From NCBI RefSeq assembly GCF_029395435.1, contig NZ_CP113915.1:1302001-1366000 (forward strand): DNA of 64,000 nucleotides. Direction: 5' to 3'. Source of the DNA: Bifidobacterium sp. ESL0790. Lineage in GTDB: Bacteria; Actinomycetota; Actinomycetes; Actinomycetales; Bifidobacteriaceae. Under the pieces are notes generated by a model, which was not told the origin of the DNA, searched no databases, and saw nothing but the letters and a program-made list of their open reading frames with translations. This document shows positions 16,387 through 25,497 of this stretch, in pieces. The number at the start of each line of letters is the position of its first letter. Positions within the stretch are counted from its first letter, which is position 1. Both the position numbers and the translations under genes were made by a program.

Positions 16387-18990
16387 TCAGGCTCGCAGCT
16401 GCGCGCCCAACGCGGCCGCCTTATCGACAATAGCCTTGCGGATGGCTTCCGTGTCGTCACCGGTCAGCGTCTTCTTCGCAGAGCGGAACGTGACCGCGTA
16501 GGCCAGCGACTTCTTGTGCTCGCCGAGCTGGTCGCCCGAGAAGACGTCGAAGAGGCTGATCGACTCAAGATTGTCACCGGCGGCCTCCTCGATCACCTGC
16601 TGCAGTTGCGCGGCGGTGACCGACTCGTCAACGGTGAAGGCCAGATCCTGCTTGACCGGCGGGAAGGTGGCGATCGGCTTGGCCTGCACGGGCTTGCCGT
16701 CGAGCGTGGCGAAGAGGTCCGTCAGGTTGAGCTCGAAGGCGGCGGAATGCTCGGGGAAGCCGAGCGCGGCGTTGACGTGCGGGTGCAGCTCGCCGACCAT
16801 GCCGACGCACTTGCCTCCGGCCATGACCTTGGCGGCGCGGCCCGGATGCCACTGCGCGGGCATGTCTTCGGGCTTGGGCTGTTCAAGGGAGACCTTGGCG
16901 CCAAGCCTGTCGGTGACGCGGCGCATCGCCTCGACGGCGTCGCTCCAATCGACGTCACGGCCCTCGCCCATCCAGCTGGGCTCAAGGGCCGAGCCTGTCA
17001 GAATGGCGGCGACGTGCAGCGGCTGGTCGGGCAGGCCGGCGTCAAGCGCCTTCAGCTGCTCGTCGGTCGGCTTCTTGCCGCCAGGCAGGGCCGGGATGGC
17101 CGGGGCGTTCGGGTCCCAGAGATAGACGTGGCCAAGCTCGTAGAGCGAGATGTTCTCAAGACCGCGGCGCAGGTTGCGCTGCACGGTCTGCGCGAGCGTG
17201 GGCAGCACGGTGCGGCGCAGGTAGGGGCGATCACCCGCCAGCGGGTTGGCGACCTCGACGCTCACCGGCTCGATCTCGTCCGGATCGTACTCGAACGCCT
17301 TGAAGTCGGCCTCACCCACGAACGGGTAGCTCAAAGTCTCCACCAAGCCGTATTCGGCCAGCTCGTCGGCGACCTGGCGCTGGTGGATCTGGTCTTGCGT
17401 CAGCCCCACTTCCCCATCGACCGGGGCGGGGGGCATGGTGATCGGAATCTCGTCGTAGCCGACCAGACGCGCGATCTCCTCGACCAGATCGCACGGCTCG
17501 TTGAGGTCGGGCCTCCAGGTGGGCGGCACCACGCTGACGTGGCCCGCGGACTTGCCGTCGGTGACCTCGCAGCCGATGTCGGTGAGGATCTCGCGGATGC
17601 GATCGTCGGAGGTGTCGAGCCCGGTGAGGCGCTTGGTCTCGGTGAGCTTGAAATCGATGGCCTCGCGCGGCTGGGTATTGTCGACGTCGACAGGTGTGTC
17701 GGAGGGCTTGCCGTGGCCGTACTTGGCCATCAGGTCGGCGGCCATCTGGGCGGCGGCGGGCTGCAGCTCGTAGTCGACACCACGCTCGTAGCGCTTGGAC
17801 GCCTCGGACGGCGTCTTGTGGCGGCGGGCCGAACGGGCAATGGTCACCTGGTCGAAGTGCGCGGACTCCAGGAGGATGTTCTTGGTGTCGGCGGTCACCT
17901 CGCCATAGAGGCCGCCCATCACGCCGGCCAGGCCAAGGATGCGCGAGCTGCGCCTGCCTTCGGGTGAGTCGGTGATAAGCAGGTCCTCGACGCTCAGCTC
18001 GTGCTTCTTGCCATCCAGCGTGGTCAGGGTCTCGCCCGGCTTGGCGCGGCGCACGACGATGGGGCCCTCGATCTTGTCGAGGTCGTAGGCGTGCATCGGC
18101 TGGCCCAGATCCATCATCACGTAGTTGGTGACGTCGACGGCCAGCGAGATCGAGCGCATGCCGGCGCGGACCAGGCGGCGGCGCATCCAGTTGGGGGTGC
18201 GGGCCGAGGGATCGAAGTCGCGCACGATACGGGCGTAATAGCGGTCGCAGCCGGGCACGCCGTGGATCGGGTTGTCGTCCTCGATCTCGACGGCGATGTC
18301 GCCTTCGCCGCTGGGCTTCGCCTGCGGGGTCTCGGCATTGAGCGCGTCGACCGGATCGGTGTAGGTGGCGCCGGTGGAATGGTGGTATTCGCGCGCCACA
18401 CCGCGGTAGGACAGCGTGTAGCCACGGTCGGGGGTGATGTTGATCTCGAGCAGCGGCTGGTCGAGATGCAGCAGGTGCATCAGGTCGTCGCCGGGCTTGA
18501 GGTTGTCGACCACGTCCTTGTCGAGGCCGTAGTGGTTGAGCAGGATGATGCCGTCGTAGTTGTCGCCGAGGCCCAGCTCACGCTCCGAGGCGCACATGCC
18601 GTTGGAGATGTGGCCGTAGGTCTTGCGCGGCTCGATCTTGAAATCGCCGGGCAGCACGGCCCCGGGGATGGTGACGACGACTTTCTCGTCGGCGGCCATG
18701 TTGGGCGCGCCGCAGATGATGCCGCGCGGCACCTTGTTGCCGTTCTCATCGGTGTCGTTGTACTTGTCGCCGACGTCGACATGGCACCAGTTGATGATCT
18801 TGCCGTTCTTCTGCGGCTCGGGCGTGCAATCGACCACATAGCCGACCACGATCGGACCGGTGACCTGCGAGGCGTGAATCTCCTCCTCCTCGAGGCCGAC
18901 GTGAACCAGATCCTTGGCAAGCTGCTCATACGTCAGACCGGCCGGAACCTCGACATGCTCCTTGAGCCAGTCAATATCTACCATTGGCAT
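16387..18990 (-). CDS. pheT: Phenylalanyl-tRNA synthetase beta subunit
   Basis: The 867-residue protein starts MPMVDIDWLKEHVEVP. VVGYVVDCTPEPQKNGKI begins the OB-fold tRNA-binding domain (about residues 45-155). The B3/B4 editing module follows with GCDRYYARIVRDFDPSARTPNWMRRRL and VMMDLGQPMHAYD. The B5 region is near residues 440-510, and the C-terminal FDX-ACB domain has ATFPPVKQDLAFTVDESVTAAQL. Length is normal for bacteria. It starts 7 bp after pheS and forms the alpha2-beta2 enzyme with it. Confidence 0.97.
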   Translation of the reverse strand: MPMVDIDWLKEHVEVPAGLTYEQLAKDLVHVGLEEEEIHASQVTGPIVVGYVVDCTPEPQKNGKIINWCHVDVGDKYNDTDENGNKVPRGIICGAPNMAADEKVVVTIPGAVLPGDFKIEPRKTYGHISNGMCASERELGLGDNYDGIILLNHYGLDKDVVDNLKPGDDLMHLLHLDQPLLEINITPDRGYTLSYRGVAREYHHSTGATYTDPVDALNAETPQAKPSGEGDIAVEIEDDNPIHGVPGCDRYYARIVRDFDPSARTPNWMRRRLVRAGMRSISLAVDVTNYVMMDLGQPMHAYDLDKIEGPIVVRRAKPGETLTTLDGKKHELSVEDLLITDSPEGRRSSRILGLAGVMGGLYGEVTADTKNILLESAHFDQVTIARSARRHKTPSEASKRYERGVDYELQPAAAQMAADLMAKYGHGKPSDTPVDVDNTQPREAIDFKLTETKRLTGLDTSDDRIREILTDIGCEVTDGKSAGHVSVVPPTWRPDLNEPCDLVEEIARLVGYDEIPITMPPAPVDGEVGLTQDQIHQRQVADELAEYGLVETLSYPFVGEADFKAFEYDPDEIEPVSVEVANPLAGDRPYLRRTVLPTLAQTVQRNLRRGLENISLYELGHVYLWDPNAPAIPALPGGKKPTDEQLKALDAGLPDQPLHVAAILTGSALEPSWMGEGRDVDWSDAVEAMRRVTDRLGAKVSLEQPKPEDMPAQWHPGRAAKVMAGGKCVGMVGELHPHVNAALGFPEHSAAFELNLTDLFATLDGKPVQAKPIATFPPVKQDLAFTVDESVTAAQLQQVIEEAAGDNLESISLFDVFSGDQLGEHKKSLAYAVTFRSAKKTLTGDDTEAIRKAIVDKAAALGAQLRA

Positions 18991-18997
18991 AGTTGGT

Positions 18998-20065
18998 TCA
19001 CTCCCCCATCACAAACTGTTTGCTGAAACGCACGTCGCCTTCGACCAGGTCATGCATGTCGTTGATATCATGGCGCAGCAGCAGCGTGCGCTCCATGCCC
19101 ACGCCGAACGCGAAGCCGGTGTAGACCTCGGGATCGAGGCCCGCGGACTTCAGCACGTTCGGGTTGACCATGCCGCAGCCGCCCCATTCGATCCAACCGG
19201 GACCGCCCTTCTTGTCGGGGAACCAGAGGTCGAGCTCGGCGCTGGGCTCGGTGAACGGGAAGTAGCTCGGGCGCAGGCGGCTCTTGGCCTCGGGGCCGAA
19301 CATCGCGACGGCGAGCTTGTCGAGCACGCCCTTGAGGTCGCCCATCGTCAGGCCCTTGTCGACGGCCAGCGCCTCGCACTGGTGGAAGACCGGGGTGTGG
19401 GTGGCGTCGAGCTCGTCGGTGCGGAACACACGGCCGGGAGAGGCGATGTAAAGCGGCACGCCACGGTTGAGCAGCGCGCGCACCTGGTCGGACGAGGTCT
19501 GGGTGCGCAGCACCATGTTGGAGCCGACGAATCCGGCGGCGTCCTTGGCCTGGTTGCCTTTGACGTAGAACGTGTCCTGCATCTGGCGGGCGGGATGGTC
19601 GGGCCCGAAGTTCAGGGCGTCGAAGTCGTACCATTCGGTCTCCACCTCGGGACCCGTGGAAATCTGCCAGCCCATGGAGACGAAGAGGTCCTCGACGTCC
19701 TCCATGACCTTGGCGAGCGGGTGGCGTGCGCCGAGCGGCTTGCGGTTGACGGGGAGGGTCATATCGACGGTCTCGCTGGCCAGCTTGCGGGCCTCCTCCT
19801 CGGCTTCGACCTCTTTCTCCTTCAATCCGAAGGCGCGGCCGAAATCGGCGCGGAGCTTGCCCATGAGCTGGCCCGCGCCCTTCTTCTCATCCTTCGGCAG
19901 CCCGCCAATGGCCCGGCTCGCCTGCGTCATCGCTGAATCCGCTCCGGCGTACTGCGTTCTGATGGCTTTGAGCTCCTCCATCGTGGAGGCCTCTTTGATT
20001 TTCGCGATGCCCTCGGCGACCGCGTCGGTCACCGCTCCGGCATCGAATACCGCACTCTGTGCCAC
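18998..20065 (-). CDS. pheS: Phenylalanyl-tRNA synthetase alpha subunit
   Basis: The 355-residue protein contains class II synthetase motif 2 (VFRTDELDATHTPVFHQCEAL) and motif 3 (YTGFAFGVGMERTLLLRHDI). NRKPLGARHPL precedes the catalytic core. The N-terminal 100 residues form the coiled-coil tRNA arm. The GTG at 20065 is chosen because a GGAAAGG ribosome site lies 6 bp upstream; another GTG at 20098 lacks this. It charges tRNA-Phe together with pheT. A structured leader may precede it. Confidence 0.96.
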   Translation of the reverse strand: MAQSAVFDAGAVTDAVAEGIAKIKEASTMEELKAIRTQYAGADSAMTQASRAIGGLPKDEKKGAGQLMGKLRADFGRAFGLKEKEVEAEEEARKLASETVDMTLPVNRKPLGARHPLAKVMEDVEDLFVSMGWQISTGPEVETEWYDFDALNFGPDHPARQMQDTFYVKGNQAKDAAGFVGSNMVLRTQTSSDQVRALLNRGVPLYIASPGRVFRTDELDATHTPVFHQCEALAVDKGLTMGDLKGVLDKLAVAMFGPEAKSRLRPSYFPFTEPSAELDLWFPDKKGGPGWIEWGGCGMVNPNVLKSAGLDPEVYTGFAFGVGMERTLLLRHDINDMHDLVEGDVRFSKQFVMGE

Positions 20066-20134
20066 GAGTACCCTTTCCTTCAATTTTCCTTGATTCACAA
20101 CTTTTCAAACACCTTGCACCAGCCTCGTGAAACA

Positions 20135-20216
20135 CGCGGAATCCAAGCGTTTGCAACCTTTTCATTCTCCCAATATGACTCGACATAACAGGCGTTGGAG
20201 AAGGCGGGATTCCGCG
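20135..20216 (-). promoter_or_regulatory. Possible structured leader before pheS
   Basis: A perfect 10-bp pair CGCGGAATCC / GGATTCCGCG (20135-20144 with 20207-20216) encloses a second 6-bp pair TTCTCC / GGAGAA (20165-20170 with 20197-20202). It lies between the methyltransferase stop and pheS. No phenylalanine-rich leader peptide and no T-run were seen, so attenuation is not established. Confidence 0.3.
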
Positions 20217-20253
20217 ATTCGGCGAGGTCGAAACGCGAGTGTGTTTTGCCTAT

Positions 20254-21231
20254 TTATCTGCCGTTTGCGCGGGCGTGGTCGGCCATCGCCAGGGAGAAGA
20301 GCATCACCGAGGTGCTGGTGGCCAGGTTGAGCGATTCCGCCTTGCCATAGAGGGGTATGGAGACGATGCACTGCACGCGCCGCAACACGTCCTCGGGCAG
20401 GCCACGGGCCTCGTTGCCGAAAATGATCACGCGCGAGGAATCCTTGGGACCGGCATCAGACACATCGTTCTTTCGGCCGCCAGCCATGCTGGTGTCGTTT
20501 TCTTGCGAGCCGCTGGATCGCGCGATCACATCGATCAACGATTCCGGTCTGACCTCAGGCGTGCCATAGACGTCGGCGGCCATCACCCCGAGACTCTGGA
20601 CCTGCGCCCAAGCGAAGAACTCGTCGGTGCCCATCGTCACCACGGGCAGATGGAAGAGCGAGCCTGCCGTGGATCGGATGACCTTCGGGTTGAAACGGTC
20701 GACGCATTCGTCGACGAAGATGACGGCCTTGCAGCCGGCGGCATCGGCCGAGCGGATGACCGTGCCCGCGTTGCCCGGGTCGCGTATCTGCCAGAACGCC
20801 GCGATGGTGCCGTTTGTGGAGCCCTGGTCGTTATCGCCATCGCCATTACCGTTGCCATTGCCGTTGTTGAAGGCGTTGGCCATCCGTCCACGCATGGCGT
20901 CCAGATCGGCGACCGCGACGATGCCCTGCGAATCCGTGCTCATATGATGCATCACCGGTTCGGTGACCTGGTGGATATAGAGGCCCTGGTCGTCGGCCTC
21001 GCGGGCGATGGCGTCCACAACCTCCGAAATCAGACCGCCTTGGCGCTCCCCCAACTGCACATAGCAATCCTCAACCACGTTGGGCATCCACCGTACGAGC
21101 TCACGCACCGATTGCGGCCCTTCGACGATGAAGCGTCCGGACTTCTTGCGGGCCTTGGTCTTCTCGAGCTCGGCCACGCGGCGCACGCGCTCGGATTTCG
21201 GATTGTCGATGATGTGCTGGTTGAAAGGCAT
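20254..21231 (-). CDS. SpoU/TrmH-family RNA 2'-O-ribose methyltransferase
   Basis: The 325-residue protein starts MPFNQHIIDNPKSERVRRVAELEKTKARKKSGRFIVEGPQSV, the L30e-like substrate-binding domain. FWQIRDPGNAGTVIRSADAAGCKAVI is SpoU motif 1, VIIFGNEARGLPEDVL motif 2, and IPLYGKAESLNLATSTSVMLF motif 3, which together form the knotted SAM site. An Asn-Gly/Asp-Gly low-complexity insert of about 20 residues sits between the two domains. The target is probably 23S rRNA, but the exact base cannot be told. It lies upstream of pheST in the same direction. Confidence 0.92.
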   Translation of the reverse strand: MPFNQHIIDNPKSERVRRVAELEKTKARKKSGRFIVEGPQSVRELVRWMPNVVEDCYVQLGERQGGLISEVVDAIAREADDQGLYIHQVTEPVMHHMSTDSQGIVAVADLDAMRGRMANAFNNGNGNGNGDGDNDQGSTNGTIAAFWQIRDPGNAGTVIRSADAAGCKAVIFVDECVDRFNPKVIRSTAGSLFHLPVVTMGTDEFFAWAQVQSLGVMAADVYGTPEVRPESLIDVIARSSGSQENDTSMAGGRKNDVSDAGPKDSSRVIIFGNEARGLPEDVLRRVQCIVSIPLYGKAESLNLATSTSVMLFSLAMADHARANGR

Positions 21232-21321
21232 AACCCATAGCTTACGCGACCGCTGAGGCAACTGGCCGGTTGCAGGGCAAACAAGTCCGGCTCTGAAACC
21301 GAACCACGTGACTTGCCGGGC

Positions 21322-24126
21322 TCAGCCGCCGAAGAAGACGAAATGACCGGTGAAGGCGGCGGCGATCAGGGCGAGCGTGGGGATAAGGGCGCAGACGATG
21401 ACGAAGGCCCAATCGCGCGGATTCACGCGACTCACGCGGGCGTGGGTGCGGGGGGTGTCGGCGCCGAAGCCACGGGCCTCCATCGCGGTGGCGAGCATGG
21501 TGGAGCGGCGGATGGAGAGGACCAGCAGCGCGAAAGCCTGCGGGAAGAAGGCTTTGACCTTGTTCTCGTCGCCGAGGCCACGCGAGCGGCGGGAGGCGGT
21601 GAGCGCGGCCCAGTCGTCTCGCAGCACGGAGAAGAGGCGCATGCCCGCGAGGCCGCCGTAGACGAAACGGTCGGGCAGGTGGAGAATCTGGCTGAAGGAG
21701 TCGGCCAGGTCGGTGGTCTCCACACCGAGCACGGCGATGATGGCTGGGATACCGATCGCCAGGATGCGGATGCCGGTGGCCAGCGCGAGCGTGGCGGAGC
21801 GGTCGGTGACGGTGATCATCGCCCAATGCCACCAGATTCTGCCGCCCTGCTTGCCGTAGAGCAGCACGGCGAGGGCCGACCACGGGGCGCCGATGAAGAC
21901 GGGCCAGGTCGATTTGACGACACGCCATGGCGAGAAGCCAATGAAGGCGAGGATGACGACTTCAAGCGCCAACGCGACGCTGGCGGAGACCCAATCGAGG
22001 CTCAGAATCAGCGGCAGGGCGGCGACAAATCCGCCGATAAGGCGGAACGAGGGGTTGAGGGAGGCCAGGAACGGCGAGCGGCTCGATGGCCTTGGCTGCT
22101 CGTCACGCTCGTTGACCGGGCTGACGATGATGGTGGTTTCGCTCGAGGATACCGGAATGGGGCTGCTTGAAGTTGACGCAGATGTCTGGCTTTGGGTAAA
22201 AGATTCGCGGTTTTCGGAGCCGCTGTCACCGGATTTGGTTGAATCGATACTGGTATTGGCGTTGGCGTCGATATCGACGTCGGCACTGCCTTCAGAGGCT
22301 ACGGCATTCTCGGACTCAGCTTCCAATTCGATAACGCGCGCGCCCAAAGCCGTGACCAGGTCGCGGTCATGGGTGACGACGATGACGCTCACACCATCGC
22401 CGCGCAACGAGTGGATGAGACCGACGATCTGCATCCAAGTACGGCGATCTTGGCCAAAGGTGGGCTCATCGAGGATGATCACGCGGGGGGCCGAAGCCAG
22501 CGCTGCCGCCACCGTCAAGCGGCGCTTCTCGCCGCCGGAAAGCGTGTAAGGATTGACCGAAGCGTACTGCGAGAGGCTGAAGCGGCGCAGCAGGGCACGG
22601 GCTTTCGCTTTCGCCCCATCCTCGTCGCTGCCGGTGCGCAACAGCCCCAGCATGACCTCCTCGAGCACGGTGCCACGGACGAATTGGTGCTCAGGATTCT
22701 GGAACACGTAGGAGATACGGGCCGCCAAATCCCTTGATTTCCAAGTGATTGGCGAGGCTCCATCGGCACCCCGGGCCAGCTCAGGGGACGCCTCAACGCT
22801 CCCTGATACCGGTTCCAAGAGCCCCGCCAACGTCAGTGACAACGTGGATTTGCCAACGCCGTTGCGACCGACGAGCGCCGTGATCTGGCCGGCGGCGAAG
22901 GAGATGTCGATGTGACTGGCGATGGCCTTGCCCGCACGTCCGATCGACAGGTCATGGGTGGTCAGCAACGCCTTGGCGTCGCCGATGGCCGGGCCGCTTG
23001 CGGGCTCGTCATCGGTGTGGACGCGACGGATCTCGTCTTCGGAGCGGCGGTATTTGCCGGGCACCCAGATGCCGAGTGCCGCGAAATCCAAGGCTTTGTC
23101 GCCAAAGACCTCATCGGGCGTGCCGTCGGCGACCACGATGGTGCGCCGGAATCCACTGTGGTCGATTTCGGAGTCCGCGCCGACTTGGGTGACGCGAGCG
23201 CACTGCTGGTCACGAGACTCGAGGCCGAGCACGATCACACGGTCTACCATGTCGATCCAGGGGCCGGCGCGGTGCTCAACCAAGAGCATCGTCGATTTCG
23301 TATCATCGAGGACGTGGCGAACCGCGTCGACCACCTGCGCCACCCCATCAGGGTCGAGGTTCGCGGTCGGCTCGTCCAGCAGCAAAGCGCCTGGTCTCAT
23401 CGCGAGCGCGCCGGCGAGCGCCAACCGCTGCATCTGTCCGCCGCTCAGGTGCATGGTGGAACGGTGCAATTGCAAGCCATCAAGCCCAACTGCCGCAAGG
23501 CTTTCGCGCACTTGTTGCCAAATTTGAGGCCGCGGCACGCCCATGTTCTCCGGGCCGAAGGCCACGTTGTCGCCGAGACGCTCGAAAATCGTCTGCGCGT
23601 CCGGGTCCTGCAGCACCAGTCCCACGCGACCACGGGCGTTTGCCGACGGCACGCCATCGATGAGAATCCGCCCTTCGGTGACACCGCCCTCGGAATCCTC
23701 GACGGCGATGGTCTCGGGCGATTCGCTCTCTTTCTCGCTGTGTTCGGCAACGGCTTCCTGCTGCGCGATTCCCTCGCCCAACAGTCCGGCGGCACCTTCC
23801 AGAATCGTGGATTTGCCAATGCCTGAGGCGCCCAGCAACAGCACACGCTCCCCCGCCCGAATCTCAAGGTTCAGGCCGCGCACGGCGAAATGGCGGCGTG
23901 AGGCGTGGCGGTAACCCCAATCGTCGAAACGGATCGAAGCAGGTTCGGCCGGACGGCGAACGCTTGCATCGGTAGAACTTTCTACACCCTGACGGCCATG
24001 CAAAACCGTTGACGTACCGGCATCGCCCGCGCCATCGACCGTCGGTGAGGTCCGGGTCTCCCCCTGGCCTCCCGACAGCCGTGCGTCCCCGCCATCGCCG
24101 GGAGACATTCTCCTGTTGCTACGCAT
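21322..24126 (-). CDS. Fused ECF transporter energising module (ATPase-ATPase-permease), thiamine type
   Basis: One 934-residue chain joins three ECF parts. The first ATPase has GASGIGKST, LSGGQMQRLALAGAL and LLLDEPTANLD. The second has GRNGVGKSTLS, LSGGEKRRLTVAAAL and IILDEPTFGQD. A Ser/Thr-rich linker follows, then about five membrane segments with the coupling motifs SRRSRGLG and AMEARGFG of EcfT/CbiQ. These parts are usually separate proteins. Paired with YkoE and a TPP riboswitch, it matches the YkoEDC thiamine-precursor importer, with YkoD and YkoC fused. The start is uncertain: ATG 24126 is chosen, with GTG 24147 and TTG 24159 also possible. The N-terminal 60 residues are low-complexity. 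Confidence 0.88.
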   Translation of the reverse strand: MRSNRRMSPGDGGDARLSGGQGETRTSPTVDGAGDAGTSTVLHGRQGVESSTDASVRRPAEPASIRFDDWGYRHASRRHFAVRGLNLEIRAGERVLLLGASGIGKSTILEGAAGLLGEGIAQQEAVAEHSEKESESPETIAVEDSEGGVTEGRILIDGVPSANARGRVGLVLQDPDAQTIFERLGDNVAFGPENMGVPRPQIWQQVRESLAAVGLDGLQLHRSTMHLSGGQMQRLALAGALAMRPGALLLDEPTANLDPDGVAQVVDAVRHVLDDTKSTMLLVEHRAGPWIDMVDRVIVLGLESRDQQCARVTQVGADSEIDHSGFRRTIVVADGTPDEVFGDKALDFAALGIWVPGKYRRSEDEIRRVHTDDEPASGPAIGDAKALLTTHDLSIGRAGKAIASHIDISFAAGQITALVGRNGVGKSTLSLTLAGLLEPVSGSVEASPELARGADGASPITWKSRDLAARISYVFQNPEHQFVRGTVLEEVMLGLLRTGSDEDGAKAKARALLRRFSLSQYASVNPYTLSGGEKRRLTVAAALASAPRVIILDEPTFGQDRRTWMQIVGLIHSLRGDGVSVIVVTHDRDLVTALGARVIELEAESENAVASEGSADVDIDANANTSIDSTKSGDSGSENRESFTQSQTSASTSSSPIPVSSSETTIIVSPVNERDEQPRPSSRSPFLASLNPSFRLIGGFVAALPLILSLDWVSASVALALEVVILAFIGFSPWRVVKSTWPVFIGAPWSALAVLLYGKQGGRIWWHWAMITVTDRSATLALATGIRILAIGIPAIIAVLGVETTDLADSFSQILHLPDRFVYGGLAGMRLFSVLRDDWAALTASRRSRGLGDENKVKAFFPQAFALLVLSIRRSTMLATAMEARGFGADTPRTHARVSRVNPRDWAFVIVCALIPTLALIAAAFTGHFVFFGG

Positions 24127-24194
24127 ACGTCCCTTTGTGCTTGCCACCGATACCGTCAATATAGTCCGTCATCATTCCTTTGACGACGCGACAC

Positions 24195-24824
24195 CTATTT
24201 GTTGGACACGCGAACCTGCCGGCCCGAGGCGAACTTGTCGATCGCGCCCGTCCTCGCGATGGCGATATAGAGGTACCACATCAGCAGGCCCGCCACCAGG
24301 CCGCCGGAGATGAGCGTGGCGACGAGGTTCCAGACGCCGTACGCGCCCGTGAGTTGGAAGCCCTGCAAGTGCGTGAGGAACGTATAGCCCCAGCAGCCCA
24401 CGGCCGAGAGAGCACCGGAAAGCGTCAACGTCACCACGTTCCAGATTCTATACATGACCACGAGGAAAACGATTTCGGCGCACAACCCCTGCACCAGCGC
24501 CATGAGGAATGTTTCTGCGCCGCCCCACTGGTTGCCGAGCAGAGCCTCGAGCACACCGGCCACCACCTCAGCGTACGTGGCCGCGCCCGGTTTGCGCACG
24601 ATGACCGCGGCGAGCGGGCCGGCGAAGAGCCAGAAGCCATTCATCAGGCCGCCGAGGCCGGGAACCAGAGCGTCAAGCGGCGAGCCGATGGGGCCGTAGA
24701 GCAGCGCGGCCACCCAGTAGATCAGCGCGCTGGCCACGCCGATGACAGACGCGACGGCGATGTCGACGACGCGCCATTTGAGATTCGGCTTGGCGGGTTT
24801 GACTATGGTATTCGAATTTGACAT
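24195..24824 (-). CDS. ykoE: ECF transporter substrate-binding component for thiamine/HMP (YkoE family)
   Basis: The 209-residue protein starts MSNSNTIVKPAKPNLKWRVVDIAVASVIGVASALIYWVAALLYGPIG. About five membrane segments follow, with LVPGLGGLMNGFWLFAGPLAAVIVRKPGAATYAEVVAGVLEALLGNQWG, a stretch typical of YkoE proteins. It is the membrane subunit that captures thiamine or hydroxymethylpyrimidine and docks on the fused ATPase/permease encoded next (68 bp gap). A TPP riboswitch precedes it. The ATG at 24824 has a GAAAGG ribosome site that can pair with the riboswitch flank. Confidence 0.9.
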   Translation of the reverse strand: MSNSNTIVKPAKPNLKWRVVDIAVASVIGVASALIYWVAALLYGPIGSPLDALVPGLGGLMNGFWLFAGPLAAVIVRKPGAATYAEVVAGVLEALLGNQWGGAETFLMALVQGLCAEIVFLVVMYRIWNVVTLTLSGALSAVGCWGYTFLTHLQGFQLTGAYGVWNLVATLISGGLVAGLLMWYLYIAIARTGAIDKFASGRQVRVSNK

Positions 24825-24873
24825 GATCTGTGCCTTTCGTACGTGCGCACCGCTTTTCGGCGCGCATACAAGG

Positions 24874-24972
24874 CACGGGAAGAGACGTCCGTTCGCCGGC
24901 ATTGTCCGGACTCACGTTCATTCGGTCGAGGAAACCCTCATCTCAGCCAGCCATTAACGACCAGCCCCCGTG
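24874..24972 (-). promoter_or_regulatory. TPP riboswitch
   Basis: On the minus strand the leader contains CTGAGATGAGG, then GAACGTGA and CCGGACAATGCCGGCG, the conserved pyrimidine and pyrophosphate sensor elements of the thiamine-pyrophosphate aptamer. The closing stem is CACGGG (24967-24972) with CCCGTG (24874-24879). Just downstream GTGCCTT (24870-24876) can pair with AAGGCAC of the ykoE ribosome site (24830-24836), a likely translational switch. Confidence 0.88.
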
Positions 24973-25026
24973 TCAATTCGTCATCCTAGAGCGTGGCCAG
25001 GGCAAACTGTCTTACGCAGGGTGGTC

Positions 25027-25115
25027 GTGTGGGGTGGGGATGTCCCATGTTCGGGACGCTCCTTGGCCGCTCGGCCATGTCTTACGCCCGAACATGGGAC
25101 ATCCCCACCCCACAC
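25027..25115. repeat. 89-nt hairpin element, copy 1
   Basis: A perfect 29-bp stem (25027-25055 with 25087-25115) encloses a 31-nt loop that itself holds the 6-bp palindrome TGGCCG-CT-CGGCCA. The inner nine pairs (ATGTTCGGG) and the whole loop recur, inverted, in the element at 25498-25586. The outer 20 pairs differ. Shared flank: AGGGT-n-GTC before and T-n-GTG after. Confidence 0.9.
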
Positions 25116-25497
25116 TCGTGCCTCAGGAATCCGATTCAAGGAGCGGCCACGGAGGTGACTCACAAGCGAATAGCTGCCGCAGGCACACGGTCACTTACCG
25201 GTTAGCCGCCAAGTGATAAGGGCAAACATCTCTCGGAACAGTGCAAATCTGCATCCTGGGCCGAGCAACATCAAGAAGCTATATCAAAAGCAGCAAAGAC
25301 AAACATCCTCGTCACCAATCAGCATTTACCCACAGAATCAATTAAGAAAGCATCGTCCAAAAACACCAGCCGAAAGGCCACAGTTTCAGTCGCTGCCGCA
25401 GGCCAATGGCGTAGACTCGGCGCGCCAACAGTAAGAGACCTAAAGCCTGCGGCAGCATCCGCTTTTTTAATTACACGGCGCATAATCATTATCACTA
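25116..25497 (+). ncRNA. Possible small RNA or spacer between the two hairpins, with terminator
   Basis: No protein gene is evident. GCTGCCGCAGGC occurs at 25173-25184 and again at 25392-25403, and its complement lies at 25445-25456, followed by six T (25463-25468). The 3' arm can therefore pair with either upstream copy. The near pair makes a terminator with a 41-nt loop that contains a small TGGCG/CGCCA stem. The far pair would close a structure of about 284 nt. An expressed RNA on the plus strand is plausible but unproved. Confidence 0.4.

Noticed and set aside
20135-20216. T-box or leader-peptide attenuator of pheST
   Set aside because: No T-box core sequence, no phenylalanine codon run and no T-tract. 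Only two stems remain, listed at low confidence.
25213-25434. 73-residue open frame between the 89-nt hairpins
   Set aside because: Composition (Gln/Ser/Pro/Arg) is non-protein-like, the start has no ribosome site, and it runs into the terminator stem.
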